Shown here: in pieces, positions 36,301 through 48,750 of the stretch
How the letters are laid out: every line of letters begins with the position of its first letter
Position numbering within the stretch: position 1 is the first letter of the stretch
Assembly (NCBI GenBank): GCA_013399115.1
Contig: VXAA01001965.1
Location: 258,531 to 322,530 of the forward strand
Reading direction: 5' to 3'
DNA from: Anseranas semipalmata
Lineage: Eukaryota > Chordata > Aves > Anseriformes > Anseranatidae
Length of the DNA stretch: 64,000 nucleotides
Notes under the pieces: model-generated
What the model was told of the DNA's origin: nothing
Databases searched by the model: none
Seen by the model: only the letters and a program-made list of their open reading frames with translations
Translations under genes and position numbers: made by a program

Positions 36301-38859
36301 TGCTTCGTTGAGTTATTCTGCTTCCCTTGTCCTACTTAACAGAGAGCAGACTCTCCTTTCTCCTCCACCTCTGCTCAGTGTGCAGCCACAGCCCTGTAAG
36401 CACATAACCTCCTGAAGCACGTATGAAAGCTCCCGAATGGCTAGCAAAAGTGAACATTTTGGTGAGATCCCCGCAAAGCTCGGTGTAGAGAGAGATGAAG
36501 AAAAGTGTGCAGTGACCGCTAGATGGCTTTCTCTGGTAAACCTAACCCTGGAGTGTAAGATGGCTTTTTTCTTCCTCGTTTGTATCCCCAACCCCCCCAC
36601 TTTATGATTTCAATCTTAACATGGAAAGAGCAGCAAATTTTAACCACCCTGCCTCTAGAAACTGTCACCTTTAAGTTTCAGAGCACCCTCTTTGCTGCCT
36701 TCCTGCAGTGAGGGGAATGCAAGTGAAAGCTTCCCAGGTGTTTCCTTCAGAAAATTTTCCAGTCAGCCCAGAAACACTTCACACTCTCCTGACAGCCAGA
36801 CAGCTGATATAGTGACAACCTGGATGTTAAAATGGGGCATATTGCAATGGCATTCAATACCTCTTTTCCCAAACCCCCCACTCAACTCTACTTCCCCTTC
36901 ACATGATCAGGCTGTAAATTAGATGAGACAAATTGCAGGCATGTGGCTACAATTATCAGACCTTCGCAAAAGAACAAATAAGAAGGGCATTTCATAAAGG
37001 ATTTTAGTCCATTTAAGAAATCGGGGAACTGGTTCATGCTGTGAGAAACACCTCAGGAAAGGCACAGACAACAGTCTGATATTCCTAGAGCAGCTTTATC
37101 TGTCACTCTGTTCTCAAAAGCTTGCAACCACACTTCATACTGCAACTGGCTCTGTTGTGGTCTCGCAGCTCTTCCCAGCAGTCAAAACGTTTGCCTGTGT
37201 CATGATCACCTTTTGCCTTGATTAATACCATTTCATTTACTCTGATGTCTGTTCTGATTTGCTTTTGGCTCAGCCAAACTGCAGCTGTCAGTTACAATCC
37301 TCTCAGGTCCACAAGAAGAGGGAGGAAAAACGGATGTCTCTTCTGCAGCAACATCTCGCTGGTGTTAGCATTGGCAGTGATGTATATTATTTATATGTAT
37401 ATTAAATGTATATATAAAATTTAAGAAAAATGACTATAATAGGACAATGCTGCAGACATAAGTTTGAGGACAGAAGGTGAAGGATTGCAGTACTGTTAAC
37501 ACCATGCCTACTCTACATATTTATTCCATCTTTCTTGTTTTGAAGACAAAAATAGTAATTTTTTTTAAAGATCAAAAGGAACAATTTATTTTTGTAAGTA
37601 GACAGAAAGCTCAAAGACCCTAAAGTGTTTTTCTTCATGCAAGATTTTAGTACACGTTCCTCAGTTCCACAAGAGGAACTCATATTTTATATTAGCTGAG
37701 GTGACCCAGGTAGCTCAGGTGAGCCACACATCCTCCTGAAGTCAGGTGGAGCAGCTGGACCTGTGCAATCTACTTTCTACAGGCAAGCACTTGAGGATAT
37801 ATACGTGAGCTTTTAACTATATACTATACGAGCAGGAAAGTGACCCAAAATGGAGAGGGAAGTGCCAGAAAGTAAGAAAATGCATGCCACTGTTTCATTG
37901 AATCAGTCCTATCAGAAAGGATGAGTCTTTGCAAGGCTGACTCCTGCTGCTCCCACTCCTGTTTTCCATAGCCTAATGCTCCACCCTCACTTAGTTTCAG
38001 CTGTTTCAGAGAGATGCCAGTTTATACCTGCTAAAATTTGGCCCAGTAGAGTTGTTGCTTGAGAAGCTACAGCAAGTCTGGAGAGTCAGGCTGTGCTGGT
38101 ATAAAATAAATGAACAATGAACAACTTGGGAAACTTCCAGTCAATAAATCCCCACCACCAGACAGCATTCATCCAAGTATTCTCAGCACACTAAAGGTGC
38201 CGAGTATCTGAAGGTACCAGCATAGATCAGAGCCTCTAAGGCCTTAACCTTGTAGGTTGTTTCCATGAGAAATTAGCTGGACTTGTGCATTGGGGTGGAA
38301 CAGTTTATAGGTCTTGTCATGAAACTGTAAAGAGTAACAGCAGCAGCACTGTGGCAAGTATTATGGAGATGAAAAAGACGCAAAATAATAAATAAGAACA
38401 GGCAGATGTGTCTTAGTACGACTGTGGCTCTGCATACTTTTCTGTCAGTGATACTTGTTTAAGTTGCCCCAGTCCCTATTCAAGAGCATCTGATACCTGA
38501 CATTTGATATCTGTGGGCAAAGACACAACAGGACCCGAATGACAGAAGTGAAAAACATGCAGAGCAAACAAGACCAAAAGGTTACCCCAGCATTTGTTAA
38601 GAGATAATCAGCACACTTGCTCTGTACAAGACCACTTGTTATGGTTATTTCATGTGATACATTCCTTTACCGCCAAAGGATTAAAGCGGGGAAATCTTTG
38701 GTCTCTGATAGCATACTTAACATTTACTGCTGACTATCCTGATTTTCAAGAAGGCTGTTTCCAGCTCACCCTTCCCAGTGTTCCTTGGTGCCTCTTGTTC
38801 TCGCAGCCGCTGCGCTGAGCAGACTGAAGTAGGTACCCAGGCTTCATCCAGCCGTTAGA
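33353..38859. other. AT-rich non-coding stretch
   Basis: No gene was found. Base 34797 is N. A TATA-rich segment lies at 37370-37425. A CTCF-like core is at 36516-36527. A run of T ending in a G-rich word lies near 36030. Frames such as 36025-36291 have hydrophobic composition but no recognisable family. Confidence 0.55.
36516..36527 (+). promoter_or_regulatory. CTCF-like core motif
   Basis: CCGCTAGATGGC closely fits the CTCF core (CCASTAGATGGC-like, one mismatch). The flanking bases give only modest further support. Confidence 0.3.
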
Positions 38860-39180
38860 ATTGCTGGCATCTGCTCTGTAGTGTGCAGCTTTTCAATATG
38901 ATAATAAGCAATTAGCCAGGCATTTATGAACATGGAGAATGGAAGATTTGTATGTAGTGCAAGATTTTCTGCTGAATGCACCAATAGATACTATAGGGAT
39001 AATAACAGGCCAGGTACCTGAAACTCCAAATGTTTCAAGCTGCAGCAAAAGAGAGAGGTCATTGAGTTAAGTAAATTATCTGCCACTGTTTGATTGCCCA
39101 GCAGTTAACATGAAGCACAATGAGGCTTATTCGCCTATATTACATAAACATTAACATTCTTAGGCTAGCTTCCTTTCATG
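38860..39180. other. Candidate conserved non-coding element
   Basis: This ~320-base stretch is free of simple repeats and rich in homeodomain-type words (CAATTAG, TTAAGTAAATTA, TTACATAAACATTAACAT). It looks like the class of AT-rich developmental enhancers seen in vertebrate gene deserts. Conservation cannot be judged from one sequence, so this is inference only. Confidence 0.2.
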
Positions 39181-39360
39181 TCTCAGATGGGAAGTTTGAG
39201 CGTAAAAGCTTCATTATGTATTGTAAAAACAACAACAGAAAAAGTAAACCAAAGACATTCTGTTAGACATGCTCATCCAAACAGTGTTCTTTAATCAGAG
39301 ATGAGCAGGGCCAGCCAAACCTGTTTCATGATGTTTCCCTGTCTAAAACAACTTTGCTGT

Positions 39361-39420
39361 CCTGGTTTCCACATTTTACAAAGAAAGAAATGAGGGCCTG
39401 AAGTTTTTAAAAGATCTCAA
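39361..39420 (+). mobile_element. MIR-like SINE fragment
   Basis: 'cacattttacaaagaaagaa' followed by 'atgagggcctgaag' matches the 'cattttacagatgaggaaa' to 'ctgagg' part of MIR. The fragment is short and diverged. Confidence 0.4.
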
Positions 39421-40299
39421 TGGTCTCCATGTTGGTTAACTGATACTTTTTTGTTAAGCAAGTGTTCTTGTACACCACAATCCCACAGTGGCGTGATAGG
39501 TCCATGAAGATGAGGCCCTTAAGGGAACATCAGAGACAACCCACTCATCTCCAGGGGCCTTCAGACTCGTATCTAGGCACAGATCCCAAGAGCAAAGGGG
39601 CATTTTCATATGGTCCTGCCCCAGGCTGATCAGCTCTGTAGAGAGCACCACAAAGAGCAGAACACCTAACATAGCAGCACAGTGCTGGAGCAACCATGTG
39701 CTTTCTAGGATGTTGACTCACTTGCCCACCACCAGCTGAGAACTTCCCATACATACAGCATTGTACCTTGCTCTGTATAAACATGCCTAGAATGCCTCAA
39801 GAAAAAACATAGGACTTTGAGTCCTTAACATTCACTGGCCTAGAGGGACCCAAGTGCTCTCTGGATTGTCTACTGATGTTCCAGTGTTTTTGCCACATGA
39901 AAGTTTTACCAGGAAGGGTTTTATAGTTTCTTCTCATCACTAGGAAAAACAAGCAATAGCATTGGACCAACTGCTGGTCCCTGCAGACCACTGCAAGAGG
40001 TTACTCCTTGCTGACAACCAGCTCTTAAGGTCTCTCGGACAACCTGATCTTAACTCCTTCGACCCCTCAAAATAGCATTGTACAAAACTAAGCATATTAC
40101 ATCAGGCTACTTCTATTAATCAAATGTGTGATCAACAAGAACAACATGAGATTTGTTCAATGAGCTGGGTTTGGCATAAAATTTGGCTTTTCAGCAATGA
40201 TTACATTCAAATCCATGGAATTATATTCTGCATAAACTAAATGCCCAATTTCAATCATTTTTTCCCTGGAATTCATGTTATTCTAACCAGCCTACAACC
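39421..40299. other. Non-coding stretch
   Basis: No gene was found and no repeat is identified. Minus-strand frames of 79 codons (39454-39784) overlap each other in different frames and are chance products. The stretch leads directly into the LTR. Confidence 0.5.
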
Positions 40300-41077
40300 T
40301 GACCGGGTGTAGGTGTCAAGGTGTCGGTAGCAGGATTGGATTCTGTGAGAAGATGCCAGGAACCGCCCCATGCTGGACACAGATGGCTCCAGCTGGCTCT
40401 GCAACAGACCCACCACAGGACACAGCTGAAGCCATCAGCCAAGCCAGTGGCACCTCTGTGAAATTGTAATTAAGAAAGGACGGAAAATGCCACAGGGAGA
40501 GAGGAAGAAAACAGTGTGAAGTGGAGTAAACACTAAGGTGAGAGGAGGAGGAACTTGGTTGAGCAGGTATTCCCAAAGGGACTGCAGCCCATGGAGGACA
40601 CTTACAGAGTGGAGGAAAGGAGCGAAGAGGAAAGATAGAAAAACTGCTATGTGCACACTGCACACACACCCCCTCACAACCCTTACACCACTTATTGCCT
40701 CACTGAAGGGACTGAGTGCAGCCTCCAGCAATAACAAGGCAGGAGGAGAGGAGTCTGGAGTGAAATTGAGCTTGGGAAAGGGGGAGGAAAGATGTTTTCA
40801 CCAAGTGTTTTAGTGTGTTTGTTTTTAGATTTTGTTCCCCAATACCCAAACCAGTAATATATATATTAAATTGGCAATAAATTAACTTTATTTCCCCAAG
40901 TCACATGTGTTTTGCCCATGATGGTGACTAGAAAGCAACATCCTTGTCTTTATCTCAACCCACAAGCTTTCTTGATACTATTTTTCCCATTTTCTTCACC
41001 CATATTGCTGAGGCAGCAGGGGAGTGAGCAAGCAGCTGGGTGGGAGTTTGCCGGCTGGCCAGAGCCAACCCACTACA
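40300..41077 (+). mobile_element. Avian endogenous retrovirus LTR (probably solo)
   Basis: The order of blocks is that of a widespread bird ERV LTR. A 5' part has 'gatgccagga' and 'gatggctcca' words, the middle has 'gactgcagcccatggaggac' (40580-40599), and a 3' part has 'attggcaataaatta'. The words 'tttccccaagtc' and 'gttttgcccatgatggt' follow, then 'cttatctcaacccacaagc' and 'gtttgccggctggccagagc', ending 'caacccactaca' at 41077. An AATAAA polyadenylation signal lies at 40876-40881. No internal retroviral coding region, primer-binding site or second LTR is visible on either side, so it is most likely a solo LTR left by recombination. It carries many substitutions and is an old insertion. The 5' boundary is approximate and no target-site duplication was confirmed. 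This is the strongest single clue that the genome is avian. Confidence 0.85.
40876..40881 (+). terminator. Polyadenylation signal inside the LTR
   Basis: AATAAA sits in the expected place within the 3' half of the LTR. It would have ended retroviral transcripts. Whether it acts on any host transcript is unknown. Confidence 0.6.
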
Positions 41078-41550
41078 TTTTGCTTCCCCACCATCTTTTA
41101 CTTATTTAATTTAAAATAATTACCATACCATGCTTACTCTTCTACTGCCCTGGAGTTTCTTTAGTGCTCAAGATCTGCAGAAAACTAGTCAGTTGAGGTG
41201 TCCCTTCCAAATTCCTGGGCAAAAGGTGTTTCTGCTGGAATTTATAGTTCCATCAGAAAGCTGCAGGATTAGAACTGCTGGTACAGATTTACTTCCCATG
41301 TGTTTATGCCAGTGCTCCTTACCTCAACAGAAAGGCAGCACGCTTACACCTGAAACTCAGAAACATGTCTAAAATCACTGAAGTTGATGTAAAGACTCTG
41401 GTTCACTTTAGGTGGATTTAGATACTGGCACATAGCTCCAGGCCTGCTTATTCCCAGGGCTTCTCACAGGTACTGGCCATAACACAAACCAGTGAGAGTG
41501 GTAGGTAGCCTTTTTCTGTCCATTAGAGAATAGGCAATTTTCATAATACA

Positions 41551-41604
41551 GGTGTGTGTATATATACACACACTATATATATAAAATACACAAACACACA
41601 CACT
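41551..41604. repeat. Compound TG/TA/CA microsatellite with perfect palindrome
   Basis: The order is (GT)n(TA)n(CA)n, then (TA)n and (CA)n again. Bases 41552-41573 are a perfect 22-base palindrome and so can extrude a hairpin. Confidence 0.9.
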
Positions 41605-43239
41605 GAACATAGGAGCTAGTAATTTTCTTCTAATGATAGAATAGACCTGGCCATGTTATCCACTGTTCATGTTTCTAGTGAAAAAAATGTCCTAAGAGCT
41701 TATGAAATCCTCCATTACCATTGTTGTAGCCAAAAATATTAACAAGCCAAACTTCAATTTAACTAAAGGAAAGCATGTTTAAGTGGATCTGGAATCCCAG
41801 ATGCGGGCACTAAATAACACTAACACAAGGCCATATTGTAAGATTTAAGTGTTACGCCAGGAAACACAAAGCTTCCACAAAACTTCAGTTAAGGGAACAG
41901 TTATTATTGATTTATAAAAAGATGTTACTGTACAACAAAATGGAGCAACCACCAAAAGGAAGTGCTGAGACTGCAGCTCTCACTGCTGTCAGAGGAGATC
42001 AAAGAGGAAGGCACCCTCCAGTCCTTGACAGTGGTGGCTACAAGAATGTTGTTATAGAATTGACATGTGGCACGCGGGGTGACAAATAAGCAACTATTCT
42101 GCAACAGAAGTGGTGGTGCTGCTGGGTAAGGTGCTTTAGATTTACTGGATGAGAGCATGGGGCTCAGTGCATGATCATCTGCCAGACAGACCAATAGGCA
42201 AAAGAACAGGAGGTAATTATTAGATATCATCAGGCTGGAAGCAGAGCTGCTGACTGGGGCAGAGACTCCTCCAGCCACTGAGTTGTTATTAAAAGCAATG
42301 TGAATATTTTGTAACTGTGATTAAATGCAAATTCTTCATATCTGTTTTTGGAAACAAAGCTGTTTTCATTTCTGCCAGCCAAAGTTGTTATTTCCAGTTA
42401 GTGTATTTGTAATAAAGATGCCAACATGAACAAAGCCTCTTCTTTTAAAAGAAGAGATTCATACTGTTTAAGTGATTTTGACATTGCTGGGGAACATTAT
42501 GAAGTTGATCTTTTAAGCAACTTGAAGAAATATGTTCTTGGAGAGCCAACTTCTTTGCCATCTTTGGGTCATATCATAGCATTGATTTTAAACCAGAAAT
42601 CAATTGCAAACTTAGCAAAAAAAATCAATGCCATGATATGGTTTGTGAGTTGCTGTCTTCTCAGATGCTCACTGCACTACTTAGAGTCTATAAACTCACC
42701 CTCTTTCCAGGGATTTTATTTTATTAACTGATGTGTTATCTTGTTAATTTAACTCAGAATCCTGCTTAGTTTCCTCTGCAGCTGCCCCACAAGGGCTCAT
42801 CTGTCCACTCAGTTTGGGCCTTACATCTTTTCTGCCACAGTATTTCCTTGCTTACCTCACTCCAGTGTGGGACCAAAGCTGAGTTCATCATCACTATCTA
42901 TGACTACCTCCAGCCAGAGAGATGCTTGCTAACAGGGTGCAGCATCTGAGGCCACAACCACTAAGCAGCTGTGACATATTTGGAGGGCAAAGTTGGCTTC
43001 TTGGTTGAAAAAGAAAGTTGGTTTTAGCATTTTATCCCAGACTGAATCACATTTTCAAGTATGTCCTGAAAGCAAAGCATTAAAGACAAAAATGCTGTGG
43101 CTTTTCATCACCCATAAAAGTTTACTCCTGTATAAAATTTTGAGATATGACTTTAGTATTTTGGTGGTTATAGCCCCAGCTGCTGGATCCACATGAATGT
43201 GAAGGATTCCCAGCTTCCATTTCCTAGCTTAAATTCACA

Positions 43240-43271
43240 TTTTCCTATACCATTGTGATGGTATAGAAAAG
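43240..43271. repeat. Imperfect hairpin
   Basis: CTATACCAT (43245-43253) and ATGGTATAG (43258-43266) are complementary around a 4-base loop. With one bulged C the pairing extends to TTTTC and GAAAA, giving about 13 pairs. Confidence 0.6.
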
Positions 43272-43429
43272 CTTGGAAACAAACTCCACAGCTTAAAAAT
43301 TGAGACAAAAAGGCAGCATTTTTAATAAAAAAGCACTATATAAACTAATTCTTTCACTTCAAGTGCTTTTAAAGTTTCAGTTGTTTCTGGTTTAAGAGTA
43401 CAACATATAAGTCACAAAAAAAAAATGGT

Positions 43430-43530
43430 AGGAACATCATTATCTCAATTTATTGAGCTGGATACAGCAAAAGTAATTATTCATTGCTTATATAGCATTT
43501 TGAGATATTTAGGACTGCAATATCTAGTTA
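43430..43530 (+). mobile_element. Possible MIR-like SINE tail
   Basis: 'tatagcattttgagatattt' at 43491-43510 resembles the 'aaagcactttgagat' tail seen better at 60.35 kb, and the preceding bases have a similar AT-rich order. The match is weak. Confidence 0.27.
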
Positions 43531-45415
43531 TTACCAGCTCTTCTCATAGGGCAATTCCCATTTATTCTAAGGGTGCTCCTGCACTACTCAATTGAAAAGC
43601 TAACTGTAAAAGCAAGTTTTTCCTCATTTTTAATGCTCTACTGCTTTATCAGTACAGCAAACTGACTTGAGTACCCTGTCTCACCCCTCTCAAAAGGGTT
43701 AGAGTAGAGGTGAAAAGTTCCATATCTGCCAGCTGTTCAGGCTACCAGTTTATTTCCAAATGAAATTTAGAGTAATTGTTTTAATGTAATTCCTACATAG
43801 GTTGTGACCTGGATGCTGGGAAAAGTATCCAGGTATCTCCTGCCAGCCTGGCTGAACTTACTGCTGCAAAGGGGAGTTTGAGCTAGGATTTTCATACTTT
43901 TGGCATGGTAAGAAGCACTATTTAAGAATCTGTAGTATAATGACAGCATTTAAATACAGCCACTTGGTGATGTGTTTCCTGAGCATGTATGCATGGTATA
44001 TTTTAATTTGCTTAAATAGCTATCAGCACTGGTAGGTAATGTATGCACATGGTCATATAGGACATGCTCATGATTTTCATCATAAGCCAGTAGTACAAGT
44101 ATGCACTTAAGCTCCAGCTGGGCTTTTACATCCCCTTCTGAGGTACATGCCTGCATGTCTGTCACTTTTGACAACCGAGCTATCTGGTTTAAAGCTAGTA
44201 TATGCACAACTACCCATGATGTAGCATCCCCTTCAGCCTCAGCATAGCTGCAATCTAACCCCTTTAAATTACAAGTACCAGCAAAATAAACAAACAAAAA
44301 TTTAAATATAAAGCAGATTTAGCTCCAGAGTTGCTCAGCAGATCATCTCCGACTGCTGTACAGCAACACAACGCAAGCCTGTGCATTAAGAGCATGGCTG
44401 TCTTGACTCTCTGAAGGGAGCTCCTAGTGACATACAGAAATAGCTCATGAATGCAGCCCAGGTGTCTAGCATGCCAGCAGCAAGAAGCAAGTAGAGATGG
44501 CTTAATAAGTCACCTCTGTGGGCTCCAAGAAGCAATCATAATCAGCTTGTTTTGAATAACATTTGGAGATGACGGGAGCATTACAGGAGGACTTGCACAA
44601 AAACACTTCATGTAGCCAACTCTTTCTGACACATAGAATGCTCTCAGGTGTGAGAGGGGAGTTATTAAGGCTCACTGGATGTTTAAGATGAGACACCTCC
44701 AGCTTTCTACTCTGAGCATCAATGTAACTGCACGGTCTCTTTCAATGGAGTGATTTCTGCTCAAGCTGTTAAATCCTTCTCTGATCTTCCAGCCAGGGAG
44801 GGGGTTCAGAGCTCCTTTGTCTCCAGCAGTTGAACTTAATTCCACTGATGTCTCGCAGTTTATCAACTACCACCTCTGATCCAATCACCTGGATGAGTGA
44901 TCAGAGCAGAGTCATCTAATTTATACCAGGAGTGGGAACAAAGCAAAAGGTAGATTTTGCTTGCCGAGTCCTTGCTGCACAGAAGCCATTTTGCTAGTGC
45001 AAAGAAGAGCTCCACAGCCATTCAGATGCAGGGTCACCCAGGTTTGAGATTGGACTAACTTAACAATCAACATTTGTTTTTGAATTTTTTTTTCCTCTAA
45101 TGTTTTGTAACAAAAGCTATCAGCAGTGGCTGATGCACAAGTGCATCGACTAGGAGTAATAACCATGGTTATCAGGCAAATTTCTGGACCCTGGCACTCA
45201 AAGGGAAACCTGAAAGTTTAAGAACAAGCTCTCATTGCCCTAGGCTCAGCAGCAGATACCTCATAAGCTGCCACCCCCCACACCGATTTAACCCAGTACA
45301 GACTATTAGCAGTTTCCTCATTTAATAACTTGGGAAGGTTACACCTGTGGTTCATGAGAGGCCTGTAGGAGCCCAGTCCCAAGAAGTAAAAAGCAGCAGT
45401 CTGACAAGGGACACA

Positions 45416-45428
45416 ACTACAATTCCCA
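45416..45428. promoter_or_regulatory. ZNF143/Staf-type element, exact match
   Basis: ACTACAATTCCCA fits ACTAYRnnnCCCR exactly. It is framed by AACTAC and GTAGTT, which are complementary to each other (45415-45434). Unlike the copy at 15.88 kb it lies in AT-rich DNA without CpG enrichment, so it could be a distal site or a chance match. Confidence 0.5.
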
Positions 45429-47856
45429 GTAGTTCTCATTGCTGCTGGAATAGCAAAGATAGCCAGAGCATGATTTTTTAAAGAGAGCTGCAGACCTCAT
45501 TCAGTAAAACACCACTGAACTAAAAGTGATCTAACCACACACAGAACCTCTTTCTGTGGTATCTGCTGAGAGTCCTGCATGTTTCCTTTACAAAGGATGA
45601 CAAATGGCATCTTCAGCAGGACCAAGGGTAAACAGCATAAGATTGATTTTACTTTGCTAACTGGCCACATTTCTATCACACTTAGGAAAAAGTCTGATCA
45701 CAGCACCTGTGCAAACCCAACTGCCTGACCCTTTGCACAAGTGTGCAAACAGCTATGAAAAACCTTCTTGCCACCCAAGTCTCCAACTTCATTATCCCCA
45801 ACCTTCTTAAAAAAAGACTTTTGCCCCAAACGCTGTTTCCTTCTGCCACTTTTTCAGCAGTCAGACAAACATCTTGAACTTCTCCCTGATCTCACTCCCT
45901 GCCTGACCTCTCCTATTTTGCTTTGGGATCAATGCTGAATTGAAGGACGCACATTGAAATCAGGAAACATGAAACTAAGTGCTTATGCACTGGAGTTAAT
46001 AAGAAATAACAGTTTTCCTCACAGGACTTGTTCAGGAAGCAGGGCCTGGTAAGAACAGAATAAAAATTTTCCAACACTATATCAGCCTTCATGAAAAAGA
46101 CTTTTGTACTTATTTTCCTGGGAAAAAGTTATGTTTAATTTAAAGTAATAAAAGCTAACAAGAATTGCTTCCATAATTTTTAAGGCTGGTTTAAAGAACT
46201 TTTTAAAAAAATCAGAAAAAGCAAACTTACATCATAGAAACAAAGAGGAAGATCTGGAATTATGACCTTTGGAAGATGTTAGAACAGTCTTGGTAACAGC
46301 TTGCAAGGATCAAGCAAGAGTTGGAAGGTGCCTGAAAAGAAGAGCTGTGCAAAAGTCAGAACAGCATTCAGTCAGTATTGTTTCGCGTTTTTCTAATCAG
46401 CTTTGCAAAATTTAGTGATTAAAAATAGCAAGATCTGAAAGTTGTTTCATCCTCCTCTGTGCTTTCCAGGTCAGCAGAAAACAATCCCATCCTGAGCCCT
46501 CAAATGTGTGCTATGTGAAAGTCAGTAACAAAACAGTGAAACCTGTCTATTTACTGCTTCTTCAAATCTGTATCAGCAAGCCACAGCCATGGGAAGCTCA
46601 GGAAAACTCAAAGCATAATGAAGAGAGAAACATGCAACAGGAACATCATATTTTTCTTGCACCAGTAGGTCCTTATGCAGTCCTAGAAGTAAATTCCTTA
46701 TCCTCAAATCCAATCTGAAAAACAATTGGCTTGACAGCCTCAGCAGCTGGAGCTGCAAATACAGAAATACATGCAAAATGGCAAGACAAGCACATACGAC
46801 AACCCAACCAATGCTTCTCTCAAACAAAGCTAGAAGGACCACCTCTCCATGTACAGATCACCCAAGCTTTAGGCCATCGGTTACCTTCAACCATCACTTA
46901 TTTATATAAGATACCTGTTCCACTTGGATAATTCTAAAATAAGCTTAACTGCACCATAAGCTTCCTAACAGGCCCTAAGTTCAAATAACTTCAAGTCCTA
47001 GTGTAACTATGATTATATTTGTGCCATTCTTGTTGCGAGAGCCTTTGCCCTAAACTGGATTGATATTGCTAAGTTCATTTCTTACAGGAAACCAGGAAAA
47101 CATGCATCATGCTATAGCAGCCACCAGCTACTGCTGGCCACAGCAGCCCCTACCAGCTGCAGACCACGTCCTGTTACTCCAGGCACGTGTGCTAGCAGAG
47201 CACATTTTTCACACCCCAAAACATATCTGCACATTTCTCCTTGCCCAGCCATGATCCTACAAGGAAATAAAAGTTAACACATATTCCAGTAACCTTCCCT
47301 AATCCTGTTCTTCAGGAAGTAATTGCCACCCTACATTACAGGTCAAACAGAACACTTAAGCCTTTAACATCGAGGACAGGGTTCCCATTTGCTCTATTAG
47401 GGAACAGGTCTTTACCTCCTATCTTTGACTTCCACAGAAGACTTCATTTGCCAGTAGAAGCAACTTCTCCTGCCAGCCATAGTACCTCAGAAATAGTTAC
47501 TAACATGCTTCCCCCTTCCCCCACCATTTAAATGCCCTACACATTTGCCCTTGTACATGTCGGTGCTGTTTTGGAAGAGCAAAACAACTCTGATTAAAGA
47601 GGTTTCTGCTTCTTCCCTCCCCCTTCCCTTCCTGAGGTTCCAAGAGTTGCTTACACTAATCACTACAGAGATCTGTTCACTCGTACAACCTTATTTTAAG
47701 ATTCATGCTTTTGGAGGTCACTTGACTCATTTATACATCCACAGGGATGGCCCGATTTGCTCAGCTCAGCTTCACAACCCTCACTTACAGCAGTGCTGCG
47801 TAATTGGCTTTGATGAGCTCATGAAAGGAGACAAAGCAAAAAACATACAACACTCC

Positions 47857-47898
<42 letters not shown>

Positions 47899-47936
47899 CT
47901 ATATATATATATATATATATAGATATATACACACAC
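47857..47936. repeat. Compound TA/TG microsatellite
   Basis: The order is (TA)6, (TG)14, TCTA, a longer (TA) run and a short (CA) tail. It is the longest clean microsatellite of the window and probably length-polymorphic. A 125-codon frame that runs through it is an artefact of the repeat. Confidence 0.92.
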
Positions 47937-48689
47937 TGAGGGAGAGAAGTTTCTGTTGGAATGAATCAGAAAGAGCTGACTGCTGCATGCCGTTCCTGCC
48001 CTGGCTTTATTATGATTTAATGTCCCAAATATTTTTTTTGTCCATGTGTTTCTCTTCAAGGCCACTGCCACCTTATGGCTACAGGAAGCTGCTTCAGTGA
48101 AAGTTATACATGTATTTCTGCACCTTAATATTCAGGAAGCAGAGAGCATAACAGTACATTTTCCAAAGTACTCAAACCCTTCACTCTTAGAAACATCTTG
48201 ATATCAAAAAATTTGGAAAGCATTAAAATGGAGATTTCAAACAACCCTTAAAACAAGCCAATGCAAACATTAGTGTGTATGCTTGTGATAATCACATCAC
48301 CATTAGCAGTCAAGTGGACTTGATTAAAGTAGCAAGGCTAAGAAAATCAGTGTAAAGAATTTTTCTACAAGTGTTCATATCAAAACGTTATGAGGATTAT
48401 ATCATAGAATCATATCATAGAAATCAAAGAAAAAATAAAAAAATGGGAAAAAGACATTTTCTTATTTTGAAAGACTGCCACAAAACACTATTTTAAAACA
48501 AAGAAATGCAAAACCACATTCATTTCAAGTCAGAATTGAGAGTATACCAGCAAGTTAAGTGTCACCTTTAAAATTATTAATATGTGTCCCAGAGGGTTAG
48601 AGCATTCCCATTGCTATATCAGAGAGCCTTACACATTTAACATGGTCATATAGTACACACTTCAGTGCTGCAGAACAGTAACTGTTCTG

Positions 48690-48750
48690 GTTTTACAAAT
48701 GGGGAACTAAGCACAAAGGCAAAATGCTGTTCAGTATTGCCAGGGCTAAG
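48690..48750 (+). mobile_element. MIR-like SINE fragment
   Basis: 'ggttttacaaatggggaact' then 'aagcacaaaggc' is the 'attttacagatggggaactg' to 'aggcacagag' part of MIR. The run of about 35 matching bases is among the clearer MIR remnants here. Confidence 0.5.

Larger units (their letters stand above)
41078..47856. other. AT-rich non-coding stretch
   Basis: No gene was found. It holds a palindromic TG/TA/CA microsatellite (41551-41604), a small hairpin (43240-43271), a possible SINE tail (43430-43530) and an isolated ZNF143-type element (45416-45428). A 101-codon plus frame at 42426-42731 shows no recognised domain. A1-type gene signals, splice pairs or CpG clusters are absent. Confidence 0.5.

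Noticed and set aside
47545..48100. Open frames across the TA/TG microsatellite
   Set aside because: A repeat of even period translates without stops in several frames, so coding potential is not implied.
48402..48425. 'atcatagaatcatatcatag' resembling the CR1 tail octamers in reverse
   Set aside because: The adjoining bases do not continue into a CR1 body on the minus strand, so it is only a short AT-rich repeat.
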